Shown: positions 42,502-52,375, numbered from the stretch's first letter. The stretch: 64,000 nucleotides of DNA from Seohaeicola saemankumensis (GCF_021021435.1 NZ_JAINWI010000014.1:124001-188000); one strand, 5' to 3'. Program-made: numbers and translations. The notes: generated by a model not told the origin, from the letters alone.

Positions 42502-43385
42502 GGCGCACGCACCCACAGGAACATTCCCTTGTCGTCAAGGATTTGCAGCATTTGCAGCGGGTCGATCACGAAAACGCCGCCCGCCTCGATCACGATACCG
42601 TCTAGCCCTGCAAGCGCCGCGTTTTCTGCCGTAGCGGGGCCAATGGTGGGCAGATCAACGCGCCGGTCCTGCGCCGGTTTGGGGCCTTTGAACAGGATTG
42701 CGCCCGACCGGTCGGGAACCGCCTGCCCGCCCAACCAATCCAGCGCGCCGGTGACGGCATTGCCAAGCACTTCCATACCAAGTCCGAACGGATCTTCTGC
42801 GGAACGATCCGTCTGGCCCATCGCAAGGCGAAGCAGCATTGCATCCGTCCCATCCGCATCCTCGCGCGCCAGCACTTCCCCTTGCCGGACCACGCAGGCT
42901 TGTCCCTGATCGGCCCGTCCCATCTGGGCCAATGTGGTCATGCCCAGACGTGCCGCGCCGTCATGCTGCGGACCGGGCTGTGCCTTGGTGGGAATGCCTG
43001 CGGGGAACAATAGATCGGGGCAGATATCCTGCGCCGCATGAATGGTGAATCCCGCCTCTTCAAACAGCGCGATGACCACGCGCAGCGCGCCATCGTCACC
43101 CTGCCCCAGCGCCTGCATCATGCGCGGCACGAATGGCATTGTCGCGGAATCAATCATCGCCGGATCAAGCGCGGGTCGTCCGATGGCACCTGCCATGCAG
43201 ATACCGGTCACGCCGCGCGCGGAAAGCTCGGCAATAAAGCTGCCCAGACGTTCGACACGGAAGGTGATATCCGGTGTCAGACGCTCAGGGGCAAAGCCTT
43301 CCAGCGCGGCAACCAGAACAGGGCCGGATTGCGCCGCCACGATATGATCAGGCAAAAGCCCCCGCCCTGCGATCAGCGCCAGCAT
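42498..43385 (-). CDS. lpxI: UDP-2,3-diacylglucosamine pyrophosphatase LpxI (DUF1009)
   Basis: 295 residues. MLALIAGRGLLPDHIV start, GITGICMAGAIGRPAL-like segment, VALFEEAGFTIHAAQDI and GPATAENAALAGLDGIVIEAGGVFV are DUF1009/LpxI patterns. It replaces LpxH in alphaproteobacteria and cleaves UDP-diacylglucosamine to lipid X, attacking a different phosphorus than LpxH. Located between lpxA and lpxB as expected, with touching start and stop codons at both ends. Confidence 0.94.
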   Translation of the reverse strand: MLALIAGRGLLPDHIVAAQSGPVLVAALEGFAPERLTPDITFRVERLGSFIAELSARGVTGICMAGAIGRPALDPAMIDSATMPFVPRMMQALGQGDDGALRVVIALFEEAGFTIHAAQDICPDLLFPAGIPTKAQPGPQHDGAARLGMTTLAQMGRADQGQACVVRQGEVLAREDADGTDAMLLRLAMGQTDRSAEDPFGLGMEVLGNAVTGALDWLGGQAVPDRSGAILFKGPKPAQDRRVDLPTIGPATAENAALAGLDGIVIEAGGVFVIDPLQMLQILDDKGMFLWVRAP

Positions 43386-44170
43386 CAGCCCGGCGTCAGG
43401 AACGAGCGGTCGGAACCGCCGGTGACAAAGTCGACGATCTGTCGGACATAGTCGCTCTGGGTTTCCTCGCCCAAGCGGCGGGCGCGGTCCTGAAACGCCC
43501 CCTCGCCCTGTGCCAGCATCTGGAAGGCGGCGCGCAAAGCAGTGATATCGGTACGCGGTACGCCGCGCCGCTTGAGACCGACAAGGTTCAGCCCGTCCAG
43601 CACCCCGCGCGGGGCCTGCACCAACCCGTAGGGGATCACATCGTTTGTCACCATCGTGACAGCCCCGATGATCGCACCCTGCCCGATCCGCACAAATTGA
43701 TGCACGCCTGACAGCCCGCCGATGATCACGTCATCGGCAATGATGCAATGTCCGGCCAAGGCCGCATTATTGACCACGATCACGCGGTTGCCGATCTGCA
43801 CATCATGGGCCACGTGACAGCCTGCCATGAACAACCCGTCATCGCCCACGCGGGTCACACCGCCACCGCCGTCGGTGCCGGTATTCATCGTCACATGCTC
43901 GCGGATGCGGTTGCGCGCGCCGATGACCAGACGGGTTTCCTCGCCCTTGAACTTCAGATCCTGCGGGATGCCACCGATCACCGCAAAGGGATGGATTTCG
44001 GTCCCCGCGCCCACCTCGGTGCGGCCAGTCAGCACAACATGGCTGTGCAGGCGCACTCCATCATCAAGGCTGACATGCGGACCGACAATGCAAAAGGGCC
44101 CGATCTCGACATCCGCGCCGATCTGCGCGCCGTCCTCGATAATGGCAGAGGGATGTATCCGGCTGGACAT
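43385..44170 (-). CDS. lpxA: UDP-N-acetylglucosamine acyltransferase LpxA
   Basis: 261 residues. Left-handed beta-helix hexapeptide repeats run from about residue 5 to 190. The catalytic His lies in GCHVAHDVQIGN, and GGLSGVHQFVRIGQGA follows. The C-terminal helical part (LRAAFQMLAQGEGAF) completes the trimeric acyltransferase, the first step of lipid A. Three bases separate it from fabZ and its stop touches the lpxI start. Confidence 0.97.
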   Translation of the reverse strand: MSSRIHPSAIIEDGAQIGADVEIGPFCIVGPHVSLDDGVRLHSHVVLTGRTEVGAGTEIHPFAVIGGIPQDLKFKGEETRLVIGARNRIREHVTMNTGTDGGGGVTRVGDDGLFMAGCHVAHDVQIGNRVIVVNNAALAGHCIIADDVIIGGLSGVHQFVRIGQGAIIGAVTMVTNDVIPYGLVQAPRGVLDGLNLVGLKRRGVPRTDITALRAAFQMLAQGEGAFQDRARRLGEETQSDYVRQIVDFVTGGSDRSFLTPG

Positions 44171-44173
44171 GGT

Positions 44174-44638
44174 TTACTCCTTGGGAAGATCCATCATCGC
44201 GGTGAATTCGCATTCCGCAGCCATTTCACCATCCACCTCGGCGACGCCCTTGAACCGCCAGACCTTACCGCCGGGCTTGCCGCGCAGGGTTGTGATCGTC
44301 ATACGCAATACGTCACCGGGCACGACCTTGCGACGGAATTTGGCACCGTCGATCGCCATGAAATAGACCAGCAACTCCTTGTCGGCCATATCCATTGCCA
44401 CGCCGACCATCACCGCCGAAGTCTGGGCCATCGCCTCGATGATTGTGACGCCGGGCATGATCGGATTGCCGGGGAAATGGCCCTGAAAATGCGGTTCGTT
44501 CATCGTGACATTCTTGAGGCCCACCGCCGAGGATGTGCCGTCGATATCGACCACCCTGTCCACCAGAAGGAATGGATAGCGATGCGGCAATATCCGCTGG
44601 ATCATCTGGATATCGGCGCTTTTCAAAGGCTCTGCCAT
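44174..44638 (-). CDS. fabZ: (3R)-hydroxyacyl-ACP dehydratase FabZ
   Basis: 154 residues. Hotdog fold with [14 protein letters not shown] and the catalytic motif [21 protein letters not shown] (His and Glu). It makes enoyl-ACP in fatty-acid elongation and competes with LpxA for 3-hydroxyacyl-ACP, which fits its place beside lpxA. In E. coli lpxD lies between the Skp-type gene and fabZ; here that interval is a 139-base spacer with a GGGCC/GGCCC hairpin. Confidence 0.97.
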   Translation of the reverse strand: MAEPLKSADIQMIQRILPHRYPFLLVDRVVDIDGTSSAVGLKNVTMNEPHFQGHFPGNPIMPGVTIIEAMAQTSAVMVGVAMDMADKELLVYFMAIDGAKFRRKVVPGDVLRMTITTLRGKPGGKVWRFKGVAEVDGEMAAECEFTAMMDLPKE

Positions 44639-44777
44639 CTTGCCCCCCGTTCAGGTTCTGCGTGTCATGATCTATTTGGACCGGATGCTGCAGGGCCTGA
44701 TCCGGCCCTTAGCCTTGTCGGCCGGTTTCGTTCCTGTCAGTAGCAAGACAGTTCTGCTGGAGCAAGCATGTCGACCA

Positions 44778-45413
44778 TCAGTCGCTACCGGCAGGCGGTA
44801 CATCGTCAGGCGGTTCCGGCGCGGGTGCCGGCGCTTCGGGCGGCGCGACAGGCATGTTCTGTTTCCGTCCGTCACCGATAATCGCGTCGATACGGCGCCG
44901 CGCCTCCTCGGTCACGTCGATGACGCTCAGGCTCATGACCACGCTGCGCGGGTCGATAATGGCCACAGCCCCCGTATCCAGCATCAATTGTTCCAGAACC
45001 GGACGCGCTGTGTCCAGAAACTGGAGCTGCGCTTCCTCGTTGCGTTGCGCCAGATCGCGGGCCTTGGCAACCTGTTCGGTCCTGATGCGCTGCACTTTGG
45101 TGTCGAAAGCATCTGCAAGGGCGCGAAACGCCTCGGGGCTCATGGCAGGGCGGCGGACAGTCAGGTCTTTCTCTTCTGCCTCGAGTGCGGCTTCGATCCG
45201 GCGGTTTTCAGACTCAAGCACAAGACTGTCGGCCTGCAATTCCGCCGCGATACGCTGTCCGAATGCGGATCGCGCAAATAGCCGCTCCTGATCCAGCGAC
45301 AGGATCGGACTGCGCAAGGTCCGATTGTCTTGCGCGGCAAGCGGTGCCGCGCAAAGAAAGACCAGCCCAAGACAGGCAAGCCAGCCCTGAAGGGACAGGC
45401 GCCGAACCAGCAT
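44778..45413 (-). CDS. OmpH/Skp-family periplasmic chaperone
   Basis: 211 residues. A signal peptide (WLACLGLVFLCAAPLAAQ) is followed by the OmpH pattern PILSLDQERLFARSAFGQRI and a long charged coiled-coil region. The end is Pro/Ala-rich (APAPAPEPP). Skp-type trimers carry unfolded outer-membrane proteins to BamA, which is encoded immediately upstream with overlapping stop and start (TGATG). Confidence 0.9.
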   Translation of the reverse strand: MLVRRLSLQGWLACLGLVFLCAAPLAAQDNRTLRSPILSLDQERLFARSAFGQRIAAELQADSLVLESENRRIEAALEAEEKDLTVRRPAMSPEAFRALADAFDTKVQRIRTEQVAKARDLAQRNEEAQLQFLDTARPVLEQLMLDTGAVAIIDPRSVVMSLSVIDVTEEARRRIDAIIGDGRKQNMPVAPPEAPAPAPEPPDDVPPAGSD

Positions 45414-47767
45414 CAGAACCTTGTCGATACCGACAGGTTGAAGGTCTGCTCGTCGTCGAAATCTTCTTTCTGCAAAGCTTTCGAGAAGTTGAAACGCAGC
45501 GGACCGACCACCGAATCCCATAGGATCGAGACCCCGACCACGTGGCGCAGCGAGAAGTCTTCATATAGGGTATTGCCGCTTGTGATATCGAGATCCCAGA
45601 CCGAGCCGACATCATAGAACAAACCGCCGCGAATGCCGTATTCCTCGGGCAGGCCAAGCGGGAATTCCGCCTCCAGCTTGGCAACGGCATACATGTTGCC
45701 GCCCAAAGCGTCATTCACAGAGCCGTCGGGCGTGCGCTCGCGCGGTCCGATCCCGTCCGGCGCGAAACCGCGCATGATCGAGCCACCGATCAGATAGCGG
45801 TCGGTTACGCGGCTGGTGCCATCCGTAAAGTTCAGCAATCCACCTTCCAGAGAGGCGCGCAATGTCACCTCGTCATTCAGGATCGTGGTCTGCGCCTGTG
45901 CCCGTGCCGTGGTCTTGATATAGGTGGAATCGCCGCCTGCGCCTGCGAATTCCTGCCCGAATTGCAAAAGATATCCGGTATCGGGTGTCAGACCGGTGCG
46001 ACGGTTATCATAGCTGTAGGTATAGCCGACCGAGCTGCTCCAGAGCTGGCCTTGCGCTTCCTCGGCGGCCAGCAATGTGCCGGTGTTTTCATAATTGCTG
46101 ATCTCGACGCTTTCGACCTTGTAATAGGCACGTAAACGGCCGGACTCGCTGACAGGAAAGGTCAGGCCGGGGCTGAAACGGGCAATGGCTGTATCATAAT
46201 CCGCAAAGGAGTTGTTGGTTTCGCGGTATCCAAGCTCGAAATCGAAGGCCAGATCGCGCCCCAGCAGCGCCGGCTCTGTAAACCGAAGCTCGTAGGCTTG
46301 GTTTTCCTCGGCCCCTGAGAAGGTCAGACCAAGACGCTGGCCACGGCCCAAGAAGTTGGTTTCGCTGAAGCTGGCCACAAGGGAAAAGCCGCCATTTGTT
46401 CCGTAGGCGCCACCAAATGACAGACTGCCGGTAGGTTGCTCTTCGACATCCACATCAACAATCACCTGATTTGGCGACGACCCTTCACGGGCGTTGACCT
46501 CGGCATTGCTGAAAAAGCCAAGGGCGCGGATGCGTTCGGCGCTTTCGCGGATCTCGCGCGGATTGAAGGGATCACCCTCGGCCACGCGGAACTGGCGGCG
46601 CACAACACGGTCCAGCGTAGTGGCGTTTCCTTCCACGTCGATCCGTTCAATGAAGATGCGCGGGCCGCGCACCAGCGCGAACTCGACATCCAGGGTCAGG
46701 TCGCGGTCGTTGCGCACAATGCGCGGCTCGACCCGCACAAAATTCAGGCCCTTCTGGATCGCAAGACGCTCCAGTCGCGAGATGTTATTCTCGACAACTA
46801 TCGGAGAATACACATTACCTTCACGAATGTTCAGGGCGGCAAAGAAATCGTCAGGGTTCACATCGGGAAGGTCGGTTGAGGTCGTCACGGCCCCGAAGCG
46901 GAACTGCTGGCCTTCTTGCACGTTGAAGGTGATAAAAAATCCGTCCCGCTCTCGCGCAAGCTGACTATTCACTGCGGTGGTGCGGAAATCCACGTAACCG
47001 CGCGAGAAATAGAAATCCTGAAGCACCTGTTTGTCGAATTCGATCCGGTCGGCAATGAATGTGTCGCGCTGAATCACCGCGCGCAAAAGACCGGCCTGCT
47101 TGGTTTCCAACACGCGGCGCAACCGGTTATCCGAAAAGACGCGGTTGCCGACAAAACCGATACGCTCGATCTCGACCAGACCGCCCTCGAAAATCTCGAA
47201 GACCAGATCGACTCGGTTGTCGCTGCGGCGGATGATCCGCGGGTTAACAGTCGCGGCCAGGCGGCCTGCCTGTGCATAGGCATCGGCAATGGCGGCAGCA
47301 TCGCGTTCTGCCGTTGCCGGGTTGAATACCCGGCGCGACTGCGATTGCACGATCGCTTCCAGCGCTTCGGTCTTGAGGCGGCGGTTACCCTCGAAGTTGA
47401 TGCGGTTGATCGTCGGGAATTCCGTCACGCTGATCAGCAGCGTACCACCGCGCGGTTCGATCGACACGTCCTCGAACAGGCCGCTGCCCAGAATACGCTG
47501 ATAGGCATCGTTCAACTGCGCGGCTGAAACGGTCTGTCCGCGCTGGATACCTGCATAGCTGAGAATCGTGCCAGCTTCGATGCGCTGGTTGCCGTCGATC
47601 TGCACCGAGTTGAAACTGTAGGACTGGGCTTGCGCGATATCGCCGGGCAAGATCACCCCGAACGACAACCCTGCCAGAACCACAGGTCCCAACCAGCCGG
47701 TCAGGCTACCTTTGCCGGATTTCAGCCTGTTGCGGACGCGGTGCCGCTCTCCCATGTGATTGGTCAT
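45413..47767 (-). CDS. bamA: Outer-membrane assembly factor BamA
   Basis: 784 residues. A long signal sequence (cleavage near GDIAQAQS) precedes five POTRA repeats (about residues 50-445, e.g. VQIDGNQRIEAGTI and GFVGNRVFSDNRL) and a 16-strand barrel with the conserved loop-6 segment GGSIMRGF (the VRGF equivalent) and final strand FNLSVSTRF. It inserts beta-barrel proteins into the outer membrane. rseP lies upstream and ompH downstream on the same strand. Confidence 0.97.
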   Translation of the reverse strand: MTNHMGERHRVRNRLKSGKGSLTGWLGPVVLAGLSFGVILPGDIAQAQSYSFNSVQIDGNQRIEAGTILSYAGIQRGQTVSAAQLNDAYQRILGSGLFEDVSIEPRGGTLLISVTEFPTINRINFEGNRRLKTEALEAIVQSQSRRVFNPATAERDAAAIADAYAQAGRLAATVNPRIIRRSDNRVDLVFEIFEGGLVEIERIGFVGNRVFSDNRLRRVLETKQAGLLRAVIQRDTFIADRIEFDKQVLQDFYFSRGYVDFRTTAVNSQLARERDGFFITFNVQEGQQFRFGAVTTSTDLPDVNPDDFFAALNIREGNVYSPIVVENNISRLERLAIQKGLNFVRVEPRIVRNDRDLTLDVEFALVRGPRIFIERIDVEGNATTLDRVVRRQFRVAEGDPFNPREIRESAERIRALGFFSNAEVNAREGSSPNQVIVDVDVEEQPTGSLSFGGAYGTNGGFSLVASFSETNFLGRGQRLGLTFSGAEENQAYELRFTEPALLGRDLAFDFELGYRETNNSFADYDTAIARFSPGLTFPVSESGRLRAYYKVESVEISNYENTGTLLAAEEAQGQLWSSSVGYTYSYDNRRTGLTPDTGYLLQFGQEFAGAGGDSTYIKTTARAQAQTTILNDEVTLRASLEGGLLNFTDGTSRVTDRYLIGGSIMRGFAPDGIGPRERTPDGSVNDALGGNMYAVAKLEAEFPLGLPEEYGIRGGLFYDVGSVWDLDITSGNTLYEDFSLRHVVGVSILWDSVVGPLRFNFSKALQKEDFDDEQTFNLSVSTRF

Positions 47768-47918
47768 CGGTCAACCCAGTCATGCGTTATTGATGACCAA
47801 GTCACTATCGGCAAAGCAGGCCATTGTCAAAAGCCCAGAAGCGTAAACGACATCAGCCCGCAATCGGTGTTGCGGGCTGGCAAGAATTGGCAGGTTTACC
47901 GGATATGAAAAGCCGCTG

Positions 47919-48068
47919 CTATTTCGCCAGACCTAATAGAAGCGGCAGCCATGCCCCTGCGCTCAGCGCCAGAAAAATGGTCGCAGGATAAAGGATTCTG
48001 TCCCAATTCAGGGAAAACAGAAGCCCGAGGCCACGTGTGCCGCGTTGAATCGTATCCATATGCGCCAT
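47919..48068 (-). CDS. 49-residue membrane protein between rseP and bamA
   Basis: Frame of 49 codons plus TAG, starting MAHMDTIQRGTRGLGLLFSL, then a hydrophobic stretch from about residue 26 to 46 containing LYPATIFLALSAGAWLP. Met4 is an alternative start with GGATGG 5 bases before it. It is on the same strand as rseP and bamA and sits in the 436-base interval between them. Predicted single-span (or re-entrant hairpin) inner-membrane protein of unknown function; conserved position would support a role in envelope assembly. Confidence 0.62.
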   Translation of the reverse strand: MAHMDTIQRGTRGLGLLFSLNWDRILYPATIFLALSAGAWLPLLLGLAK

Positions 48069-48203
48069 CCAAACGAAATTTTCCAACCCTCTGTGTATAG
48101 GCGGAATATGGCCATATTTTGGCGGGCAAGGCGCAGCACGCGATTATTTCCACCCGCCCTGAAGTCGGGTGTTCCGCGCTTTTTCCTGAATTGTGCGGTC
48201 AGG

Positions 48204-49547
48204 TTATGGGCAGAAGAGGTCGTTGGAGACAGCAAAAACCATCAAGGACAGGATCAGCGTCAGACCAACCGTCATCAGCACCCGCAAAACCTTGTCGCTG
48301 GGCGGTTTGCCCGCGACAGCCTCGTAGGCGTAGAAAACCAGATGGCCCCCGTCCAGCACGGGAATCGGAAACAGGTTCAGCAAGCCCACGGCTGTGGACA
48401 GAACCGCAATGAAATAGATGAAATTCACCGTGCCCTGGCTGGCCATAGCGCCCGAAACCTCGGCGATCCCGATGGGGCCGGACATGTTGCAGGTGCTGAT
48501 CGCGCCTGTCACCATGTGATAGAGACCCGAAATCGAACCGCGCATGATCTCCCACATGCTGGAGATGCCCGTAAGCAGGGCAGTGCCGAACCCGGGGCTT
48601 TCCGTCAGCGGGTCAAAGAACCAGCCACCGATGATTCCGATGCGCCAGTTCGTCTCGAACCCGCCTGCCGCCTGCGGTTCATCCACGCGGCGCGGGGTCA
48701 ACGTCACCTGCAATGCCTCGCCGTCGCGCAGCACGTCCAGAAGCAGTGGCGCACCGTCCGCGGCGCCGACTTTCTCGCGCAACTGCCGGAAGGCGTAAAT
48801 CGGGTCACCATCCACAGCGACGATCACATCATCTCTGCGAAGACCGCTATCAAAGGCCGCCGATTGCGGCGAGGTTTGCGTAACCACAGGCGGCATCGGA
48901 TGCGGCCCCTGCACGGTCATCTCGCGCCCGTCGCGCAGAACCACATAGTCCATCAACGGCGCGGCTGGCAGTGTTTCAGTCATCTCGCCAAAGCCCGCCT
49001 CGCCCATCTGCGGCAGGCTTTGACCTTCGATCTCAAGGATCACATCGCCGGGCAAAATGCCATGTGCTGCGGCCACGGGGCGCAGGTCGCCCACCGTTAG
49101 CGGTTCGACCGCCACGCCGCGCGTCAGACCAATCCCAGTAAACACGACAATCGCCAGCACGAAGTTGAAAACCGGCCCCGCTGCAACCGTTGCAGTGCGC
49201 GCCCAGAGCGGCGCGCCGCTCATGGTGCTGCGCCGTTCCGCAGACGTCATTTCGCGGACCGCCGCCCCGTCTACCCCCGCCGAGGCCGCATCGGCATCAC
49301 CGCGAAACTTCACAAAACCGCCAAAAGGCAGCAGCGCGACCTGCCATTTCGTACCGCGCTTGTCCATCCGCGAATACAGCACCGGACCAAACCCGAGCGA
49401 GAACACATCGGCATGGATACCCGACCAGCGCCCCACGATGTAATGGCCGTATTCATGCACTGCAACGATCACGGAAAGGGCCACGACAAAGGCGAAAAGC
49501 GTGGTGGCAAGACTGCCGAACTGGGGAAGTAGCGTTGCGATATCCAA
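48204..49547 (-). CDS. rseP: Site-2 intramembrane zinc protease RseP
   Basis: 447 residues. The zinc motif HEYGH is in the first membrane helix and the third ligand in LNLFPIPVLDGGH. Two PDZ-like regions lie between (about 125-290, e.g. GILPGDVILEIEG and GLRRDDVIVAVDG). It cleaves anti-sigma factors and remnant signal peptides in the membrane. In the usual place between dxr and bamA. The C-terminus, NDLFCP, is normal. Confidence 0.96.
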   Translation of the reverse strand: MDIATLLPQFGSLATTLFAFVVALSVIVAVHEYGHYIVGRWSGIHADVFSLGFGPVLYSRMDKRGTKWQVALLPFGGFVKFRGDADAASAGVDGAAVREMTSAERRSTMSGAPLWARTATVAAGPVFNFVLAIVVFTGIGLTRGVAVEPLTVGDLRPVAAAHGILPGDVILEIEGQSLPQMGEAGFGEMTETLPAAPLMDYVVLRDGREMTVQGPHPMPPVVTQTSPQSAAFDSGLRRDDVIVAVDGDPIYAFRQLREKVGAADGAPLLLDVLRDGEALQVTLTPRRVDEPQAAGGFETNWRIGIIGGWFFDPLTESPGFGTALLTGISSMWEIMRGSISGLYHMVTGAISTCNMSGPIGIAEVSGAMASQGTVNFIYFIAVLSTAVGLLNLFPIPVLDGGHLVFYAYEAVAGKPPSDKVLRVLMTVGLTLILSLMVFAVSNDLFCP

Positions 49548-49584
49548 GGTCTGGTCCTGCTTTCTGTTCTCTGGGGCAGCGGTG

Positions 49585-50757
49585 TCAGACCGCGCGCACC
49601 TGCATGGCCTCGTCGGCCCTTATCCGTGCGAGATGGTCCACATGGGCCACGGTATCAAGGGTAATCTCGCCATCTATCAGCCCGCTATCGGATGACATTG
49701 CTGTCAGAACGTCCTCGACCACCGCTGACATGTCCTGAAATCCGATTTCTCCGGCGATAAATGCATCCAGAGCACGCTCTTTCGCAGCATTGAAAACCGC
49801 GCCTGACAGACCGCCGCGCCGCATCACGTCGCGGGCCAACCGCAATGCGGGATAGCGGTCGGGATCGGGAGCACGGAAATTCAGCGTGCCGATTGCGGCC
49901 AGATCAAGCCGCGCCACCGGCAGATCGCGTCGTTCGGGCCAGTGCAGCGCATAGCCGATAGCGTGCCGCATATCCGAGGCGCCCACATGCGCCATCAGCG
50001 CACCGTCGCGGAACCCGACCAGCGCATGGACCAGCGATTCAGGATGCAGTATGACTTCGATCCGATCTGGCGCTACGCCAAAAAACTCTCTTGTTTCTAT
50101 TACTTCCAACGCCTTGTTGAACATGGACGCAGAATCGATCGTGATCCTTTGCCCCATATCCCAATTGGGATGGCAAGACGCCTCGGCCAAGGTAGCGCGG
50201 GCCAGTTTCTCCAGCGGCCAGTCGCGGAAGGCCCCGCCGCTGGCGGTGATGATGATCCGCTCGACCGCGGCCAGATCCTCGCCGACCAGCGCCTGAAAAA
50301 TCGCCGAATGCTCGCTGTCCACTGGCAGGATACGCGCATCATGTGCAGCGGCTGCGGCCATCAGCAAGGGCCCTGCTGTCACCAGCGATTCCTTGTTGGC
50401 CAGCGCAAGGGTGCCGCCCTGTTTCAACGCCTCCATCCCCGGGGCAAGACCCGCCGCGCCGATAATGGCCGACATGGTCCAGTCCGCCGGACGCGCTGCT
50501 GCCTCGGTAATTGCGGCCTGTCCTGCGGCGACGGCCACACCGGACCCTGCCAATGCCTTGCGCAGATCGTCCAGAAGATCGTCATGCGCGGTCACAGCCA
50601 GCTCGGCCTTGAGCGCGCGCGCATCCGCCGCCAACTTTGCGATGTTGCGCCCGCCGGTCAGGGCCACGACCTGATATTCCGAAGGGGCGCGCCGGATCAG
50701 ATCCAGCGTGTTCTGTCCGATTGACCCTGTCGCGCCGAAAACCGAGACCCGCCTCAT
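49585..50757 (-). CDS. dxr: 1-deoxy-D-xylulose 5-phosphate reductoisomerase
   Basis: 390 residues. NADPH-binding VFGATGSIGQNTLDLI, LANKESLVTAG, metal-binding PVDSEHSAIFQ and the flexible-loop ITASGGAFRDWP with MGQRITIDSASM. It makes MEP, the substrate of the IspDF fusion at 6361. The ATG overlaps the cdsA stop (ATGA). In-cluster with uppS, which uses the isoprenoid products. Confidence 0.97.
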   Translation of the reverse strand: MRRVSVFGATGSIGQNTLDLIRRAPSEYQVVALTGGRNIAKLAADARALKAELAVTAHDDLLDDLRKALAGSGVAVAAGQAAITEAAARPADWTMSAIIGAAGLAPGMEALKQGGTLALANKESLVTAGPLLMAAAAAHDARILPVDSEHSAIFQALVGEDLAAVERIIITASGGAFRDWPLEKLARATLAEASCHPNWDMGQRITIDSASMFNKALEVIETREFFGVAPDRIEVILHPESLVHALVGFRDGALMAHVGASDMRHAIGYALHWPERRDLPVARLDLAAIGTLNFRAPDPDRYPALRLARDVMRRGGLSGAVFNAAKERALDAFIAGEIGFQDMSAVVEDVLTAMSSDSGLIDGEITLDTVAHVDHLARIRADEAMQVRAV

Positions 50758-51560
50758 GGCTGCACCGGCACCCGTCCCGATACGATCAGCACGATCAGCA
50801 CCAGAAGTGCGGCCCCGATCAATCCGTCAAAACGGTCCAGCACGCCACCATGACCGGGAATCAGACGCGAGCTGTCCTTGACACCTGCCCGCCGCTTGAT
50901 CGCACTTTCCGCGATATCCCCCATCTGCGAGGCGAAAGAGGTGATCATGCTGACAAGGATCAACACCGCGCCCACCCCTGTGACCGGCATGAAGACCGCA
51001 CCAAGCGCCCCTGCCCCGATCCAGCCTGCAACCGTGCCCGACCATGTCTTCTTGGGGCTGACAGAGGGCCAGAATTTGGGGCCGCCGAACATGCGTCCGG
51101 CAAAATATCCCGCTATATCGGTGATCACCACCACCAGAATCAGCCAGACAAGCCATGTGATCCCGTTTTCCAGTGCCCGCGCTGTGACCAGCCCGTAAGC
51201 GGCCAGCATGATCACCGGCGCATAGAGCACGAAGACAATACGCTGCGCCCTGATCAGCAGCGCGCCTACCACCACCGGCGCCGCCAGCGCCAGCAAATCG
51301 ACCAGAAAAGACATCTTCACCGCAACCGCCACGGATAACAGGGCCAGCACGCCAAGCGCGCGCGCCAGCATCACCTTGCCGGGCTCCAGCATCCGCACCA
51401 GTTCCCACATCATCAGGCCGCAAACCAACGCGATCATGGCCAGAAACCATGCGCCCCCGAGCCAGATATCCACCGCACCGACAGCGATCATCAGCAGCGC
51501 CGACAGAGTGCGTGTCTTGAGATCCTCCCATTTGGACGAAGGGGGCACCGATGCGGTCAT
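50754..51560 (-). CDS. cdsA: Phosphatidate cytidylyltransferase
   Basis: 268 residues with about eight membrane helices. The C-terminal CDP-diglyceride synthase signature is visible: SAIKRRAGVKDSSRLIPGHGG followed by LDRFDG. It makes CDP-diacylglycerol for phospholipids, including the substrate chain leading to PgpA at 7497. Seven bases after uppS and overlapping dxr. Confidence 0.95.
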   Translation of the reverse strand: MTASVPPSSKWEDLKTRTLSALLMIAVGAVDIWLGGAWFLAMIALVCGLMMWELVRMLEPGKVMLARALGVLALLSVAVAVKMSFLVDLLALAAPVVVGALLIRAQRIVFVLYAPVIMLAAYGLVTARALENGITWLVWLILVVVITDIAGYFAGRMFGGPKFWPSVSPKKTWSGTVAGWIGAGALGAVFMPVTGVGAVLILVSMITSFASQMGDIAESAIKRRAGVKDSSRLIPGHGGVLDRFDGLIGAALLVLIVLIVSGRVPVQP

Positions 51561-51567
51561 TGCTGCC

Positions 51568-52341
51568 TCACGCTTTTACGGCGCCAAAACGGCGGTCGCG
51601 CGTGCCGTAGCTGCTGAGCAGGCAGGCAAATTCAGCGCGGGTGAAATCGGGCCAGAGCGTATCGACAAACTCGTATTCCGCATAGGCCGACTGCCAGAGC
51701 AGAAAGTTCGAAATACGCGCCTCGCCGCTGGTGCGGATAACCAGATCGGGATCGGGTAAAACACATGTATCCAGATACTTTGGCAGCGTTTCCTCATCCA
51801 CATCGTCGGGGTTCAACACACCCCGCGCCACATCCTGCGCCAGCCGCTTCGTGGCGCGCGCCACCTCGTCGCGGCCACCGTAGTTCAGTGCAATGGTCAG
51901 ATGCACCAGATCATTCTGAGAGGTCATCTGCTCAAGCTCGTCCATCAGAACCACAAGTTTCGGGTCAAGCCGCACGCGGTCGCCGATAAACCGCACGCGC
52001 ACGCCTTCGTCGCGCAACTGGCGCGACTCTCGGATGATATAGCGGCGAAACAGGCTCATCAGCCCGGCAACCTCGACTTGTGTGCGCTTCCAGTTTTCGG
52101 TCGAAAAAGCGAATATTGTCAGATACTTGACGCCCAGATCGGGACAGGACTCAACGATTTCCCGGACGCGTCTTGCCCCTGCGTGATGCCCGAACAGTCG
52201 TGGCCGACCGCGCATCGTGGCCCAGCGGCCATTACCATCCATAATGATCGCCACATGGCGCGGGCCTTGCCCGTCAGCCTCAGGCGCCGCAGAGGCGGCT
52301 GACGGGACGGGGGCAAGAGAGTCAGAAGTCCTGCGCGCCAT
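51568..52341 (-). CDS. uppS: Undecaprenyl diphosphate synthase
   Basis: 257 residues. cis-Prenyltransferase motifs HVAIIMDGNGRWA, FAFSTENWKR, and RTSGEARISNFLLWQSAYAEYEF with DTLWPDF. It makes the C55 carrier lipid for peptidoglycan. The start at MARRTSDS has AAAGG 8 bases upstream; an in-frame Arg-rich extension upstream was rejected. Thirty-four bases after frr. Confidence 0.96.
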   Translation of the reverse strand: MARRTSDSLAPVPSAASAAPEADGQGPRHVAIIMDGNGRWATMRGRPRLFGHHAGARRVREIVESCPDLGVKYLTIFAFSTENWKRTQVEVAGLMSLFRRYIIRESRQLRDEGVRVRFIGDRVRLDPKLVVLMDELEQMTSQNDLVHLTIALNYGGRDEVARATKRLAQDVARGVLNPDDVDEETLPKYLDTCVLPDPDLVIRTSGEARISNFLLWQSAYAEYEFVDTLWPDFTRAEFACLLSSYGTRDRRFGAVKA

Positions 52342-52375
52342 GAACGGCCTTTCCCTGAGGCGAAACCGCAAGTCC

